A stretch of 7,157 bases of DNA from Bdellovibrionales bacterium (lineage in GTDB: Bacteria > Bdellovibrionota > UBA1018 > CAIMNF01), in the NCBI GenBank assembly GCA_947457605.1, contig CANGWP010000109.1:1-7157 (forward strand). The letters are read 5' to 3'. The position numbers and the translations under genes are program-made. Under the pieces are notes generated by a model. That model did no database searches. It worked only from the letters and a program-made list of their open reading frames with translations, and was not told the DNA's origin. This document shows positions 1 through 6,742 of the stretch, in pieces. The first letter of the stretch is position 1, and every line of letters begins with the position of its first letter.

Positions 1-1830
1 AGCGCATCCAAGGAACTTCGGGAGGCGGTGGATGCGATCCTTTTGAAACTCAATCCCAGGTCTTTCACCCCGGATCTGGAAATCCACTTTGCCGGTGGAG
101 TTCAGGATCTCATTGATGAACACGAAGCCTTGGTCGAGGACCTCCTTCTTTCGACAGTCCTGGTGACCCTGCTCGTCACCTTTGCCATGCTGATCTATTT
201 CAAGTCTTTCATGGCAACTCTCTCCCTGATCCTTGCACTCCTGATCGGAACTCTGTGGACCTTCGGGGCCGGGTTCTTTCAAGTCGGGTACTTGAACGCC
301 AATTCCGCCTTCATGGCAAGCATCGTGATCGGTAATGGAATCAACTTCGGGATCATTCTTCTCGCCCGCTACCTCGAGGAACGCCGAAAGCAAAAGGAGA
401 CCCCTCGCAGCATTTACATTGCAGTCCAAAAAACGATCTCCGCAACGGGCGTTGCAGCCCTGGCAGCAGGACTCGCATACGGCTCGCTCATGCTCACGAG
501 TTTTCGTGGCTTCCGACAGTTCGGAGTGATTGGCCTCACGGGCATGGCCCTTTGCTGGCTTGCGACCTATACATTCATGCCATCCTTCATGATCCTCCTC
601 TATCGTGCGGGATTTTTGCGAAAGCCGATTGGAAAGACAAAATCCGGATTCACGCGGGGGCTGGCATTTTTGGTGAGCCGGAATCCAAAAATGATCCTTG
701 CCGGAACTCTTGCCCTTACCCTGCTTTCTGCCGCAAGCCTTTCCAAAATCAATCCGGGCATCATTGAAACCAATATGAAAAAGCTCCGGAACAAAAAGAG
801 TGCCGAGAGCGGTTCCATGTACTGGGGCGAGTATGTGGACAAGCTTTTTGACCGGTATTTGCTCCCCGTAGTGATTCTTCCCAAAGAAGAAAAGGATGTG
901 CAAACCATCGCAGAAGAAGTGAGGAAAACCAAGGCAAGCGAAGGCAAGAACAGCTTCATTGTGAATGTGAGCACACTCCAGGACTTTGTCCCGAAGAATC
1001 AGACGGAAAAGATCAGAGTTTTGAAGCAAATTGACGAGCTTCTTCCGGCCCAACTGCTCCGGCAACTTTCTTCCGAGGAGCGGGAGCTTGCACGCGGGCT
1101 CCTGTCCGAGAACTCATTCAAGCGATTCGGGGCGGAAGAGCTTCCGGAACTCGTGCGGGGCAAATTCCGCGAACGGGATGGAACTCTCGGAAAACTCATT
1201 CTGATAGAGCCTTCTCTCTCTCCCGAACTTCAAAAAAGTGAAAATCTCATCCATTTTGTGCATTCAGTCCGGGAGTCAGCGGATCGGGTGGTTCCGGGCA
1301 CTGCAGTCGCCGGGACCCTTCCCGTGACCTCGGATCTTTTTGAGTCGATCGTGAAGGATGGTCCGAAAGCCACTTTCTTTGCATTCATCGCTGTTTTTCT
1401 TTTGGTAATTCTACTGTTCCGCGAGGTGCGGACTGTGGCGCTCTGCTCGTTTGCTCTCTTGCTTGGGGTGCTCTGGCTTTTCGGCTACGTTTTGATCTTC
1501 GATCAGAAAATCAATTTCCTGAACTTCATTGCACTCCCGATCACCTTCGGAATCGGGGTGGATTACGGAGTGAACGTGTTTCAGCGCTATCGTCTTGAAA
1601 AAAGAGGTGGGATTCTACCGGTGTTGGAACAGACAGGAGGCGCAGTACTCCTCGCAAGTTTCACCACAGTTACCGGCTACGGATCGCTGCTCATTGCCAG
1701 CAATCAAGCCTTTGTCAGTTTCGGAAAATTGGCGGTATTGGGAGAATTGACCTGTGTGCTTGCGGCAGTAATCTCCCTCCCCGCGCTCTTGTTTCTGCTT
1801 GAGCAAAGAAAAAAAGCTCCCATTTCCTAG
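1..1830 (+). CDS. MMPL/RND-superfamily transporter, 3' part (5' end outside window)
   Basis: Inner-membrane exporter of the RND superfamily, MMPL/HpnN-like branch; substrate not predictable. The frame is open from base 1 and gives 609 visible residues. Counting codons from base 1, hydrophobic segments lie near residues 49-66, 71-94, 105-123, 148-166 and 175-202. A seventh, TM7-like segment follows at about 231-247, then a soluble, charged periplasmic domain at about 248-455, and five more segments at about 457-601. That matches TM2-TM12 of the 12-TM fold, so TM1 and most of the first periplasmic loop lie upstream. The two halves are recognisable internal duplicates: GNGINFG (about 111-117) occupies the TM4 position and GIGVDYG (about 517-523) the TM10 position. 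The TM4 copy lacks the acidic residue. A GTG at 28 has a GGGAGG two bases upstream, but starting there would remove conserved fold, so I treat the gene as cut by the window edge. The barrel-protein gene follows after 34 bases, suggesting one transcript. Confidence 0.88.
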   Translation, partial: SASKELREAVDAILLKLNPRSFTPDLEIHFAGGVQDLIDEHEALVEDLLLSTVLVTLLVTFAMLIYFKSFMATLSLILALLIGTLWTFGAGFFQVGYLNANSAFMASIVIGNGINFGIILLARYLEERRKQKETPRSIYIAVQKTISATGVAALAAGLAYGSLMLTSFRGFRQFGVIGLTGMALCWLATYTFMPSFMILLYRAGFLRKPIGKTKSGFTRGLAFLVSRNPKMILAGTLALTLLSAASLSKINPGIIETNMKKLRNKKSAESGSMYWGEYVDKLFDRYLLPVVILPKEEKDVQTIAEEVRKTKASEGKNSFIVNVSTLQDFVPKNQTEKIRVLKQIDELLPAQLLRQLSSEERELARGLLSENSFKRFGAEELPELVRGKFRERDGTLGKLILIEPSLSPELQKSENLIHFVHSVRESADRVVPGTAVAGTLPVTSDLFESIVKDGPKATFFAFIAVFLLVILLFREVRTVALCSFALLLGVLWLFGYVLIFDQKINFLNFIALPITFGIGVDYGVNVFQRYRLEKRGGILPVLEQTGGAVLLASFTTVTGYGSLLIASNQAFVSFGKLAVLGELTCVLAAVISLPALLFLLEQRKKAPIS

Positions 1831-1852
1831 ATTCGCCCTTATCCTGTTGAAA

Positions 1853-1858
1853 AAGGAG
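1853..1858 (+). promoter_or_regulatory. Ribosome binding site deciding the barrel-protein start
   Basis: AAGGAG lies 6 bases before the ATG at 1865. It selects that ATG over the in-frame upstream GTG-type start at 1799, which lies inside the transporter gene and would place a charged stretch before the signal peptide. Confidence 0.75.
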
Positions 1859-1864
1859 AATGAA

Positions 1865-2482
1865 ATGAGCAATCGAATACTTGGATTTCTTTTGGTTTTG
1901 GGGACTCTGTCCGCACTCCCCGCCCAGGCGCTTGAGGTTGGGGCACTTGGAGGTCTCAATTTTTGGGGCTACGGATTTGCCCCTCCCTCCGGCACAACTG
2001 CTCCCACCACCAAAACCACTGGCTCACTTGCCTTTGGTGGCTTTGTCAGGGTTGGAATGAATCCCCTTTTGGATCTCGAACTTGACTTGATCTATGCGAA
2101 GAAGAAAAACGCCTACACCTCCGGGGCAGGCACAAATGTTTTTGAGACCAGCTCCTACATGGTACCCGTTCTGGTCCGATCGAGCTTCATTCCCGGAAAC
2201 TTCATCAATGTTGGAGCAGGCGCCTATTATGAAATCGGCACCAGCAACGGGGTAACCGTTAATGGTGTCAATGGTGCTTACTCCGATGCCGGCGTAAAAA
2301 GTCATGACATTGGCTTGATCGGGTCAGTGCAAATGAGCCTCCCCGTGATGCCGCTGGTTCGTTTCCTGATTGATGGTAGATACCTTCATGGTTTGAGCGA
2401 GCAGCAAAACGATACCGCCACAAATGGAAGCTACAAGAACCGTTCCATTCAGGCGTTCGCCGGAATTTCGGTAGGAATCTGA
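1865..2482 (+). CDS. Small exported outer-membrane beta-barrel protein
   Basis: A 205-residue protein, probably an outer-membrane beta-barrel of the small, roughly 8-stranded OmpA/OmpW-like type; the exact family and function are not recognised. The start at 1865 is supported by a Shine-Dalgarno sequence and immediately begins a classic signal peptide: Arg at residue 4, a hydrophobic core at about 5-18, and a likely signal peptidase I site after Ala-Gln-Ala (residue 22). The mature part is rich in Gly, aromatic and alternating hydrophobic residues, with short strand-like stretches (for example FGGFVRVGMN, LELDLIYAKK, FINVGAGAYYEIG, IQAFAGISVGI) separated by Ser/Thr/Asn-rich loops, as in surface barrels. 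The terminal residue is Ile rather than the common Phe. It follows the exporter gene by 34 bases and ends just before a strong terminator, so it is probably the last gene of that unit. Confidence 0.75.
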   Translation: MSNRILGFLLVLGTLSALPAQALEVGALGGLNFWGYGFAPPSGTTAPTTKTTGSLAFGGFVRVGMNPLLDLELDLIYAKKKNAYTSGAGTNVFETSSYMVPVLVRSSFIPGNFINVGAGAYYEIGTSNGVTVNGVNGAYSDAGVKSHDIGLIGSVQMSLPVMPLVRFLIDGRYLHGLSEQQNDTATNGSYKNRSIQAFAGISVGI

Positions 2483-2493
2483 TTTTTTTGCAC

Positions 2494-2534
2494 AAAAAAA
2501 CCCCCGGAAAGCAAAGTGCTCTCCGGGGGTTTTT
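2494..2534. terminator. Bidirectional rho-independent terminator
   Basis: A 12-bp GC-rich stem (2501-2512 with 2518-2529, one A/C mismatch) encloses a 5-base loop. It is flanked by seven A on the left (2494-2500) and five T on the right (2530-2534). Read on either strand the hairpin is followed by a U-tract, so it can stop transcripts from the barrel-protein gene on the left and from the minus-strand peroxidase gene on the right. It begins 11 bases after one stop codon and ends 12 bases from the other. Confidence 0.93.
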
Positions 2535-2546
2535 CGTTTCCAGACT

Positions 2547-3596
2547 TTAATCAGCCACCACGTACTCACCCGGAGTCGCAGGAAGCCTTGGCATCTTTTG
2601 CTCCGGGAATTTCCCGGTAAGGCTTTCAAGGAACGCCTGGATGTCCTTCACTTCATCATCCTTCAGATCCTTGTTGAGCTGGGTCTTGGCCATCACACGG
2701 ATCGCCTCATCCAAGGTCTTGACCGCCCCGTTGTGGAAGTACGGTGCCGTAACCGATACGTTTCTCCAGGTAGGAACACGCCACATCCCGCGATCCGCCT
2801 CATTTTTGGTTACTTCGAAGCGTCCGCCATCTGCGGTCAGTTTGTACTGGGAATCATATTTGGATCCTGGAAATGTAGGGAACTTCTGAAAAAACGGGGT
2901 CCCTTCCGGAAGCATCGGACCTGCGAAATTGGGACCTGAGTGGCACGAAGTACAGCCCACGCTTTGAACGAGCCCCATTCCGCGAACGGCCTGGGCGCTC
3001 AGGGCTTTCTTGTCACCTTTCTGATGGCGGTCAAATGCAGAGCCAGGGGTGATCAATGTGCGCTCGTAGGTCGCAATGGCTTTCGCCACATGATCAATCG
3101 TGATGTCCGAGTCCTTTGGGAAAGCTTTTTTGAAGGCCGAAACATATTCCGGCATTTTCTTGATCCGCTCGATCACGAGAGCGTGGCTGTCCATGCCCAT
3201 CTCAATCGGGTTCGTGAGGGGGCCTTTGGCCTGATCCTCAAGACTCTTCGCACGACCATCCCAAAACTGAACCGACATGAAAGCCGAATTCCAAACCGTA
3301 GGCGCCGATCGGCCCCCATGCTGACCTTTTACCCCGACCGAGTTCGGACGATTGTCATCCCCTCCAGCCATCACATTGTGACAGCTGTTGCAGGAGATGG
3401 TCCCGTCTTTTGAAAGTCTCGGATCAAAATAGAGCTGCTTTCCAAGCTCTACCTTGGCCTGCGTGATTGGATTGTCCGCCGGAACCGGAGGTTTTGCCGG
3501 AAGGGCTTCAAAGGCCTGCACGGACTTGAGTCCCGCGACAACCGACAGAGTTGCAAAAAGCAAAAACGGGGTTTTGATGGATATAAATGTTTTCAT
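2547..3596 (-). CDS. Periplasmic diheme cytochrome c peroxidase
   Basis: Diheme c-type peroxidase (CCP/MauG family) of 349 residues, the usual size. It reduces hydrogen peroxide to water in the periplasm with electrons from small cytochromes or cupredoxins. The start at 3596 is chosen because it has a GGAGAA ribosome site and begins a signal peptide (Lys 2, hydrophobic core about 10-23, cleavage likely after Val-Gln-Ala at residue 28). The in-frame ATG at 3632 lacks a ribosome site. The N-terminal heme motif is C69-x-x-C72-H73 and the C-terminal one C215-x-x-C218-H219. FWDGRA (111-116) is followed by Q122 and E132, matching in spacing the catalytic Gln and Glu of characterised CCPs. YFHNG (286-290) and M302, 14 residues after H288, fit the region supplying the Met ligand of the high-potential heme. 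Odd point: the usual distal His of the peroxidatic heme is not at its expected place. It stands alone between a shared terminator and a divergent promoter region. MauG-like oxidase activity is an alternative. Confidence 0.94.
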   Translation of the reverse strand: MKTFISIKTPFLLFATLSVVAGLKSVQAFEALPAKPPVPADNPITQAKVELGKQLYFDPRLSKDGTISCNSCHNVMAGGDDNRPNSVGVKGQHGGRSAPTVWNSAFMSVQFWDGRAKSLEDQAKGPLTNPIEMGMDSHALVIERIKKMPEYVSAFKKAFPKDSDITIDHVAKAIATYERTLITPGSAFDRHQKGDKKALSAQAVRGMGLVQSVGCTSCHSGPNFAGPMLPEGTPFFQKFPTFPGSKYDSQYKLTADGGRFEVTKNEADRGMWRVPTWRNVSVTAPYFHNGAVKTLDEAIRVMAKTQLNKDLKDDEVKDIQAFLESLTGKFPEQKMPRLPATPGEYVVAD

Positions 3597-3605
3597 GATA
3601 TCAGG

Positions 3606-3611
3606 TTCTCC
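3606..3611 (-). promoter_or_regulatory. Ribosome binding site deciding the peroxidase start
   Basis: Read on the minus strand, GGAGAA precedes the ATG at 3596 by 9 bases. The alternative in-frame ATG 12 codons upstream has only AT-rich sequence before it and would put polar, charged residues in front of the signal peptide. Confidence 0.7.
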
Positions 3612-3649
3612 GATCCATTGCCGCTTGACCATATGAAAACCGCAATCGT

Positions 3650-3666
3650 TTGATAAATAAAATCAA
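3650..3666. promoter_or_regulatory. TTGAT-N7-ATCAA inverted repeat, possible operator
   Basis: A perfect 5-bp inverted repeat with an all-A/T 7-base centre sits in the divergent region between the peroxidase and gap genes. A further ATCAA copy lies 12 bases downstream of the right arm (3674-3678). The arms equal FNR half-sites, but the known FNR box has a 4-base spacer, so FNR binding cannot be claimed. The rest of the 148-base intergenic region shows nothing more convincing; no clear promoter for gap was identified. Confidence 0.3.
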
Positions 3667-3678
3667 TGAACGAATCAA
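3650..3678 (-). promoter_or_regulatory. Candidate promoter for the peroxidase gene
   Basis: On the minus strand, TTGATT (3673-3678, 4 of 6 to the -35 consensus) is followed after 17 bases by TATCAA (3650-3655, 4 of 6 to the -10 consensus). The spacing is ideal and would give a leader of roughly 45 bases, but both boxes are weak. An inverted repeat overlaps the -10 and spacer. This is a sequence-pattern guess only. Confidence 0.3.
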
Positions 3679-3744
3679 GTTTACTCGGCGCGCAAACCAC
3701 GGCGCTTCTTGATGAATCCTCGAAAAAAGGATAGGGTTCGGAGC

Positions 3745-4758
3745 ATGTCAAAACCTACTGTGATCGGAATCAATGGATGCGGCCGAATCGGCCGTAAAGT
3801 ACTTCGCCTCGCCTTCAGCCGCCCCTCTATCAAGGTGGCCGCCATCAACGATATGGGCGATCTCCCGACCCTCGTGCATCTCTTGAAGCACGACTCGGTT
3901 CACGGAAACTGGAACGCAGACATTCACATTGAAGCCGGAAAAATCGTGATCAACGGCCAAGCCATCAAGGTTTTCTCGGATCGCGACCCTGCCAAGCTTC
4001 CCTGGAAAGCGGAAGGCGTGGAGCTCGTTCATGAATGTACCGGGGTTTTCACCGACAAGGCGGATGCCTCCAAACATTTTGAAGGGGGGGCTAAGCGCGT
4101 TCTGATTTCCGCACCTTCGAAGGACGCAGATCTTACGGTTTGTTTTGGCGTGAACCACACCAGCTATCAGGCGGACCAACACAAGGTGATTTCAAACGCG
4201 TCCTGCACCACAAACTGTCTTGCACCCGCTGCAAAAGTGATCGACGACAATTTCGGAATCGTTCGCGGAACCATGATGACCGTTCACAGCTACACCAACG
4301 ATCAGCGGATTCTTGATCTTCCCCACAAGGATCTTCGTCGTGCGCGCGCCGCAGCTCTGTCCATGATTCCAACCTCCACCGGAGCCGCAAAAGCGGTAGG
4401 CCTTGTGCTCCCTCATTTGAAGGGAAAACTTGACGGACTTTCGATCCGGGTTCCGACTCCAAACGTATCGGTAGTGGATTTCACAGTCGAGGTGAAGAAT
4501 CAGACCACCAAGGAAGCGGTGAACGCGGCCCTCAAAACTGCATCCGAGACCACGCTCAAAGGAGTCCTTGGCTTCACGACGGAGCCCTTGGTTTCGTGCG
4601 ACTTCAATGGGGATGTGAGAAGCTCGATCATCGATTCCGAGCTCACCATGGTTCTGGGTGGAAACCTCATCAAGATCATCACTTGGTATGACAATGAATC
4701 CGGGTTCTCAAACCGCATGCTGGATGTGACCGAGTATCTCGCCTCCAAAGGAATTTAA
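3745..4758 (+). CDS. gap: Glyceraldehyde-3-phosphate dehydrogenase
   Basis: Type I GAPDH, 337 residues, cytoplasmic: converts glyceraldehyde 3-phosphate, phosphate and NAD+ to 1,3-bisphosphoglycerate. The Rossmann motif is NGCGRIGR (10-17), with Cys at residue 12 where most family members have Phe. N35-D36 after the second strand fits NAD binding, since the Asp normally contacts the adenosine ribose. The catalytic centre is the SCTTNC block (153-158) with nucleophile C154, and the partner His is H181 in HSYTND. The conserved segments RVPTPNVS (235-242) and WYDNESG (314-320) are intact. The start at 3745 is preferred because the Rossmann fold begins at once. An AGGG (3733-3736) lies 8 bases upstream, while the in-frame TTG at 3709 or ATG at 3712 would add a basic extension not typical of the family. 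It is the first gene of the gap-pgk-tpiA-secG cluster; the next start lies 4 bases after its stop. Confidence 0.97.
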   Translation: MSKPTVIGINGCGRIGRKVLRLAFSRPSIKVAAINDMGDLPTLVHLLKHDSVHGNWNADIHIEAGKIVINGQAIKVFSDRDPAKLPWKAEGVELVHECTGVFTDKADASKHFEGGAKRVLISAPSKDADLTVCFGVNHTSYQADQHKVISNASCTTNCLAPAAKVIDDNFGIVRGTMMTVHSYTNDQRILDLPHKDLRRARAAALSMIPTSTGAAKAVGLVLPHLKGKLDGLSIRVPTPNVSVVDFTVEVKNQTTKEAVNAALKTASETTLKGVLGFTTEPLVSCDFNGDVRSSIIDSELTMVLGGNLIKIITWYDNESGFSNRMLDVTEYLASKGI

Positions 4759-4762
4759 GGCC

Positions 4763-5929
4763 ATGCGATTGAAATCCATCCGGGAACTCCCGATCCGGGG
4801 AAAACGTTTGTTTCTCCGACTAGACTTCAACGTACCCCTGAGCGCTCCCGACAGCGATGGACACAGGACCGTGACCGATGACACTCGCATTCGCGAGGCG
4901 ATTCCCACGATTCAATACGCAAGAGAACAGGGCGCAAAGATCATCATTGCCTCCCATCTGGGACGGCCCAAGGGCAAACGTAACGAAGAATTCACTCTGC
5001 TGCCGGCCGCTCACCGTCTTTCTGAACTTTTGGGCACGGATGTGACCTTGGTGGATGATTGCATCGGCGAGGGAATTGAACTCAAGACGCGCGGGCTCCA
5101 GAACGGCGAAGTGATGGTGCTTGAGAACCTGCGATTCCATGCCGAGGAAGAAGCAAACGATCTGAAGTTCGCGCAAGGACTTGCAAAGCTTTGCGATGTT
5201 TATGTGACCGACGCCTTCGGAACGGCACACCGGGAACACGCATCCACCCACAGACTCCCCTCGATCATCCCCGATCGCGGAGCAGGCCTCCTCATCGAAA
5301 AGGAAGTGAAGTATTTCAACCAGATCTTGCAAAATCCAGCCGCTCCCTTTTATCTGATCCTGGGAGGAGCCAAAGTAAGCGACAAGATCAAGACCATCGA
5401 AGCACTTCTCAAAGGGGTACAAGGCGTGGTGGTGGGTGGCGCCATGGCGTATGCATTCATGAAGGCAAAGGGCGAAAAAATCCCCTCCGAGTGGAAACAA
5501 CCCGCACCAGAAGATGTGGAAGCCGCAAAATCCATCCTGGCAGAGGCCGAAAAGAAACACATTCCTCTGCTTTTGCCGGAGGACACTGTTTCCGGTTTTG
5601 ACATCGGTCCAAAAACGATCGAAAAGTATAAGAGTTTCCTCGCTAGCGCCAAGACCATTTTCTGGAACGGGCCTTTGGGCTGGTTTGAAAAGCCGGAATA
5701 CAGCAAGGGAACCTTTGCGGTTGCGGAAGCACTGGCGCCCTCCTCCGCAATCAAAGTGGTGGGTGGAGGAGACACAGTGTCCGCCATCACTCAGGCCGGA
5801 GTCGCTGAAAAATTCGATCACCTGTCTACAGGCGGCGGTGCTGCGCTTGAGTACCTTGAAAACGGATCACTCCCGGGCATTGAAATCCTAAAGGCCCCGT
5901 ACCGGGCATCGTCTCCGGACCTGCTATGA
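4763..5929 (+). CDS. pgk: Phosphoglycerate kinase
   Basis: Phosphoglycerate kinase, 388 residues, the normal bacterial length; transfers phosphate from 1,3-bisphosphoglycerate to ADP, the first ATP-yielding step of lower glycolysis. The N-domain substrate site is visible as RLDFNVP (19-25, with R19, D21, N23), SHLGRPKG (64-71), ENLRFH (121-126, R124) and DAFGTAHREHAS (150-161). The C-domain nucleotide site is visible as LGGAKVSDKI (200-209), DIGPKT (280-285), WNGPLGWFE (301-309, E309), GGGDT (334-338) and STGGGAALEYL (355-365). All expected motifs are present and no frameshift is seen. The start ATG comes 4 bases after the gap stop; an AAAGGA (4747-4752) inside the end of gap serves as ribosome site 10 bases upstream. 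The stop overlaps the tpiA start as ATGA, so the genes are almost certainly co-transcribed. Confidence 0.98.
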   Translation: MRLKSIRELPIRGKRLFLRLDFNVPLSAPDSDGHRTVTDDTRIREAIPTIQYAREQGAKIIIASHLGRPKGKRNEEFTLLPAAHRLSELLGTDVTLVDDCIGEGIELKTRGLQNGEVMVLENLRFHAEEEANDLKFAQGLAKLCDVYVTDAFGTAHREHASTHRLPSIIPDRGAGLLIEKEVKYFNQILQNPAAPFYLILGGAKVSDKIKTIEALLKGVQGVVVGGAMAYAFMKAKGEKIPSEWKQPAPEDVEAAKSILAEAEKKHIPLLLPEDTVSGFDIGPKTIEKYKSFLASAKTIFWNGPLGWFEKPEYSKGTFAVAEALAPSSAIKVVGGGDTVSAITQAGVAEKFDHLSTGGGAALEYLENGSLPGIEILKAPYRASSPDLL

Positions 5930-6693
5930 GCGCAAAACCCCCGATCCTTCTTGCCGGCAATTGGAAAATGAATCATGGCCCTAAGGCTGCCCGCGAGTTT
6001 TTGCAAAAGCTCGAGCTCCCGAAGAAGGATCGTGCGCAAGCCCGTCTCTATGTTCCGGCGCTAAGTCTGACATCGGCGATTGCCTCAACCCAGGAGAAAA
6101 CGCTTCCTCTTCAGATCGGTGCCCAAAACGTACATTATGAGAAATCAGGTGCCTTCACGGGTGAGATTTCAGGCCCGATGCTTTCTGAAATCGGGATCAA
6201 CCAAGTTCTGATTGGCCACTCGGAACGCCGCCAATTCTTCGGGGAAACCAATGAAAGCGTGCTCTTGAAAACCAAAAGCGCGCTGGAGCAGGGTTTTGAA
6301 GTCCTTCTTTGCATCGGCGAACTCCTCTCCGAGCGGGAGGCCGGCAAGACCGAATCCGTTCTCACCGAGCAATTGGTGCATGTGCTTGAAAACCAGGAGT
6401 GCAAGACCCATTTTGGCGGACGCCTTCATTTGGCCTATGAACCCGTCTGGGCGATTGGCACCGGTGTCGTAGCAACGCCTGAGCAGGCGCAGTCAGCCCA
6501 TGGTTTTGTCCGATCGCTCCTCACCAAATCCCTTGGCAGTGAAAAAGCCGAAGACACTCGGATTCTTTACGGAGGAAGCGTCACCCCTTCCAACTTCAAA
6601 GAACTTCTGGCATGCCCGGGAATTGATGGGGGCCTTGTGGGAGGCGCCTCTTTGAGGCCGGAATCCTTCCGCGCTCTTTGGGACCTGATTTAG
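5926..6693 (+). CDS. tpiA: Triose-phosphate isomerase
   Basis: Triose-phosphate isomerase, 255 residues, a single TIM barrel that interconverts dihydroxyacetone phosphate and glyceraldehyde 3-phosphate. Catalytic residues are in place: K14 in GNWKMN (11-16), H98 in IGHSERR (96-102) and E172 in AYEPVWAIGTG (170-180). The phosphate-gripping loops are represented by the loop-6 sequence AIGTGVVAT (176-184), where the tip Lys common in the family is Val, and by YGGSV (215-219) and GGLVGGASL (235-243). The start overlaps the pgk stop (ATGA), with only a weak GGA (5917-5919) before it, so translation probably depends on ribosomes finishing pgk. The gene is intact and its order behind gap and pgk is a familiar bacterial arrangement. 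Confidence 0.97.
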   Translation: MSAKPPILLAGNWKMNHGPKAAREFLQKLELPKKDRAQARLYVPALSLTSAIASTQEKTLPLQIGAQNVHYEKSGAFTGEISGPMLSEIGINQVLIGHSERRQFFGETNESVLLKTKSALEQGFEVLLCIGELLSEREAGKTESVLTEQLVHVLENQECKTHFGGRLHLAYEPVWAIGTGVVATPEQAQSAHGFVRSLLTKSLGSEKAEDTRILYGGSVTPSNFKELLACPGIDGGLVGGASLRPESFRALWDLI

Positions 6694-6723
6694 CCGGATT
6701 TCCTTTTGCTGAACCCCTTTTTT

Positions 6724-6732
6724 TGCTATAGT
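6724..6732 (+). promoter_or_regulatory. Extended -10 promoter candidate for secG
   Basis: TG-C-TATAGT matches the extended -10 form (TG one base before the hexamer; hexamer 5 of 6 to TATAAT). No good -35 exists at the normal spacing, which extended -10 promoters can tolerate. Initiation about 7 bases downstream would start the RNA near 6739, only about 4 bases before the secG ATG, so this transcript would be almost leaderless. No terminator hairpin is visible between tpiA and secG, so read-through from the glycolytic genes is also expected. Confidence 0.45.
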
Positions 6733-6742
6733 ACGAGCACCT

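Noticed and set aside
20..30. GGGAGG followed by GTG at 28, looking like a ribosome site and start of the transporter
   Set aside because: Spacing is only 2 bases, the frame is open to base 1, and starting here would omit TM1 and the first periplasmic loop required by the RND fold.
3625..3654. Plus-strand TTGACC followed 18 bases later by TTTGAT as a gap promoter
   Set aside because: The -35 is good but the -10 matches only 4 of 6 and lacks its most conserved bases; not convincing enough to annotate.
3716..3732. Small hairpin ATCCT/AGGAT with a 7-base A-rich loop just before gap
   Set aside because: Only five pairs and no U-tract; too weak to call a terminator or riboswitch.
3709..3744. N-terminal extension of GAPDH from TTG 3709 or ATG 3712
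   Set aside because: The extension is basic and not typical of the family; the Rossmann motif begins directly after the ATG at 3745.
4084..4090. Run of seven G inside gap as a possible slippage or phase-variation tract
   Set aside because: It encodes a plausible Gly-Gly in an otherwise normal frame of an essential-type gene; isolated and short.
4820..5821. Long minus-strand open frame (333 codons) opposite pgk
   Set aside because: It lies wholly within the strongly supported pgk coding region and its translation, rich in Cys, His, Phe and Gly, resembles no protein; it is an antisense shadow.
6694..6742. T-rich stretch after tpiA as a terminator
   Set aside because: No GC-rich stem precedes the T-run, so it does not form an intrinsic terminator.
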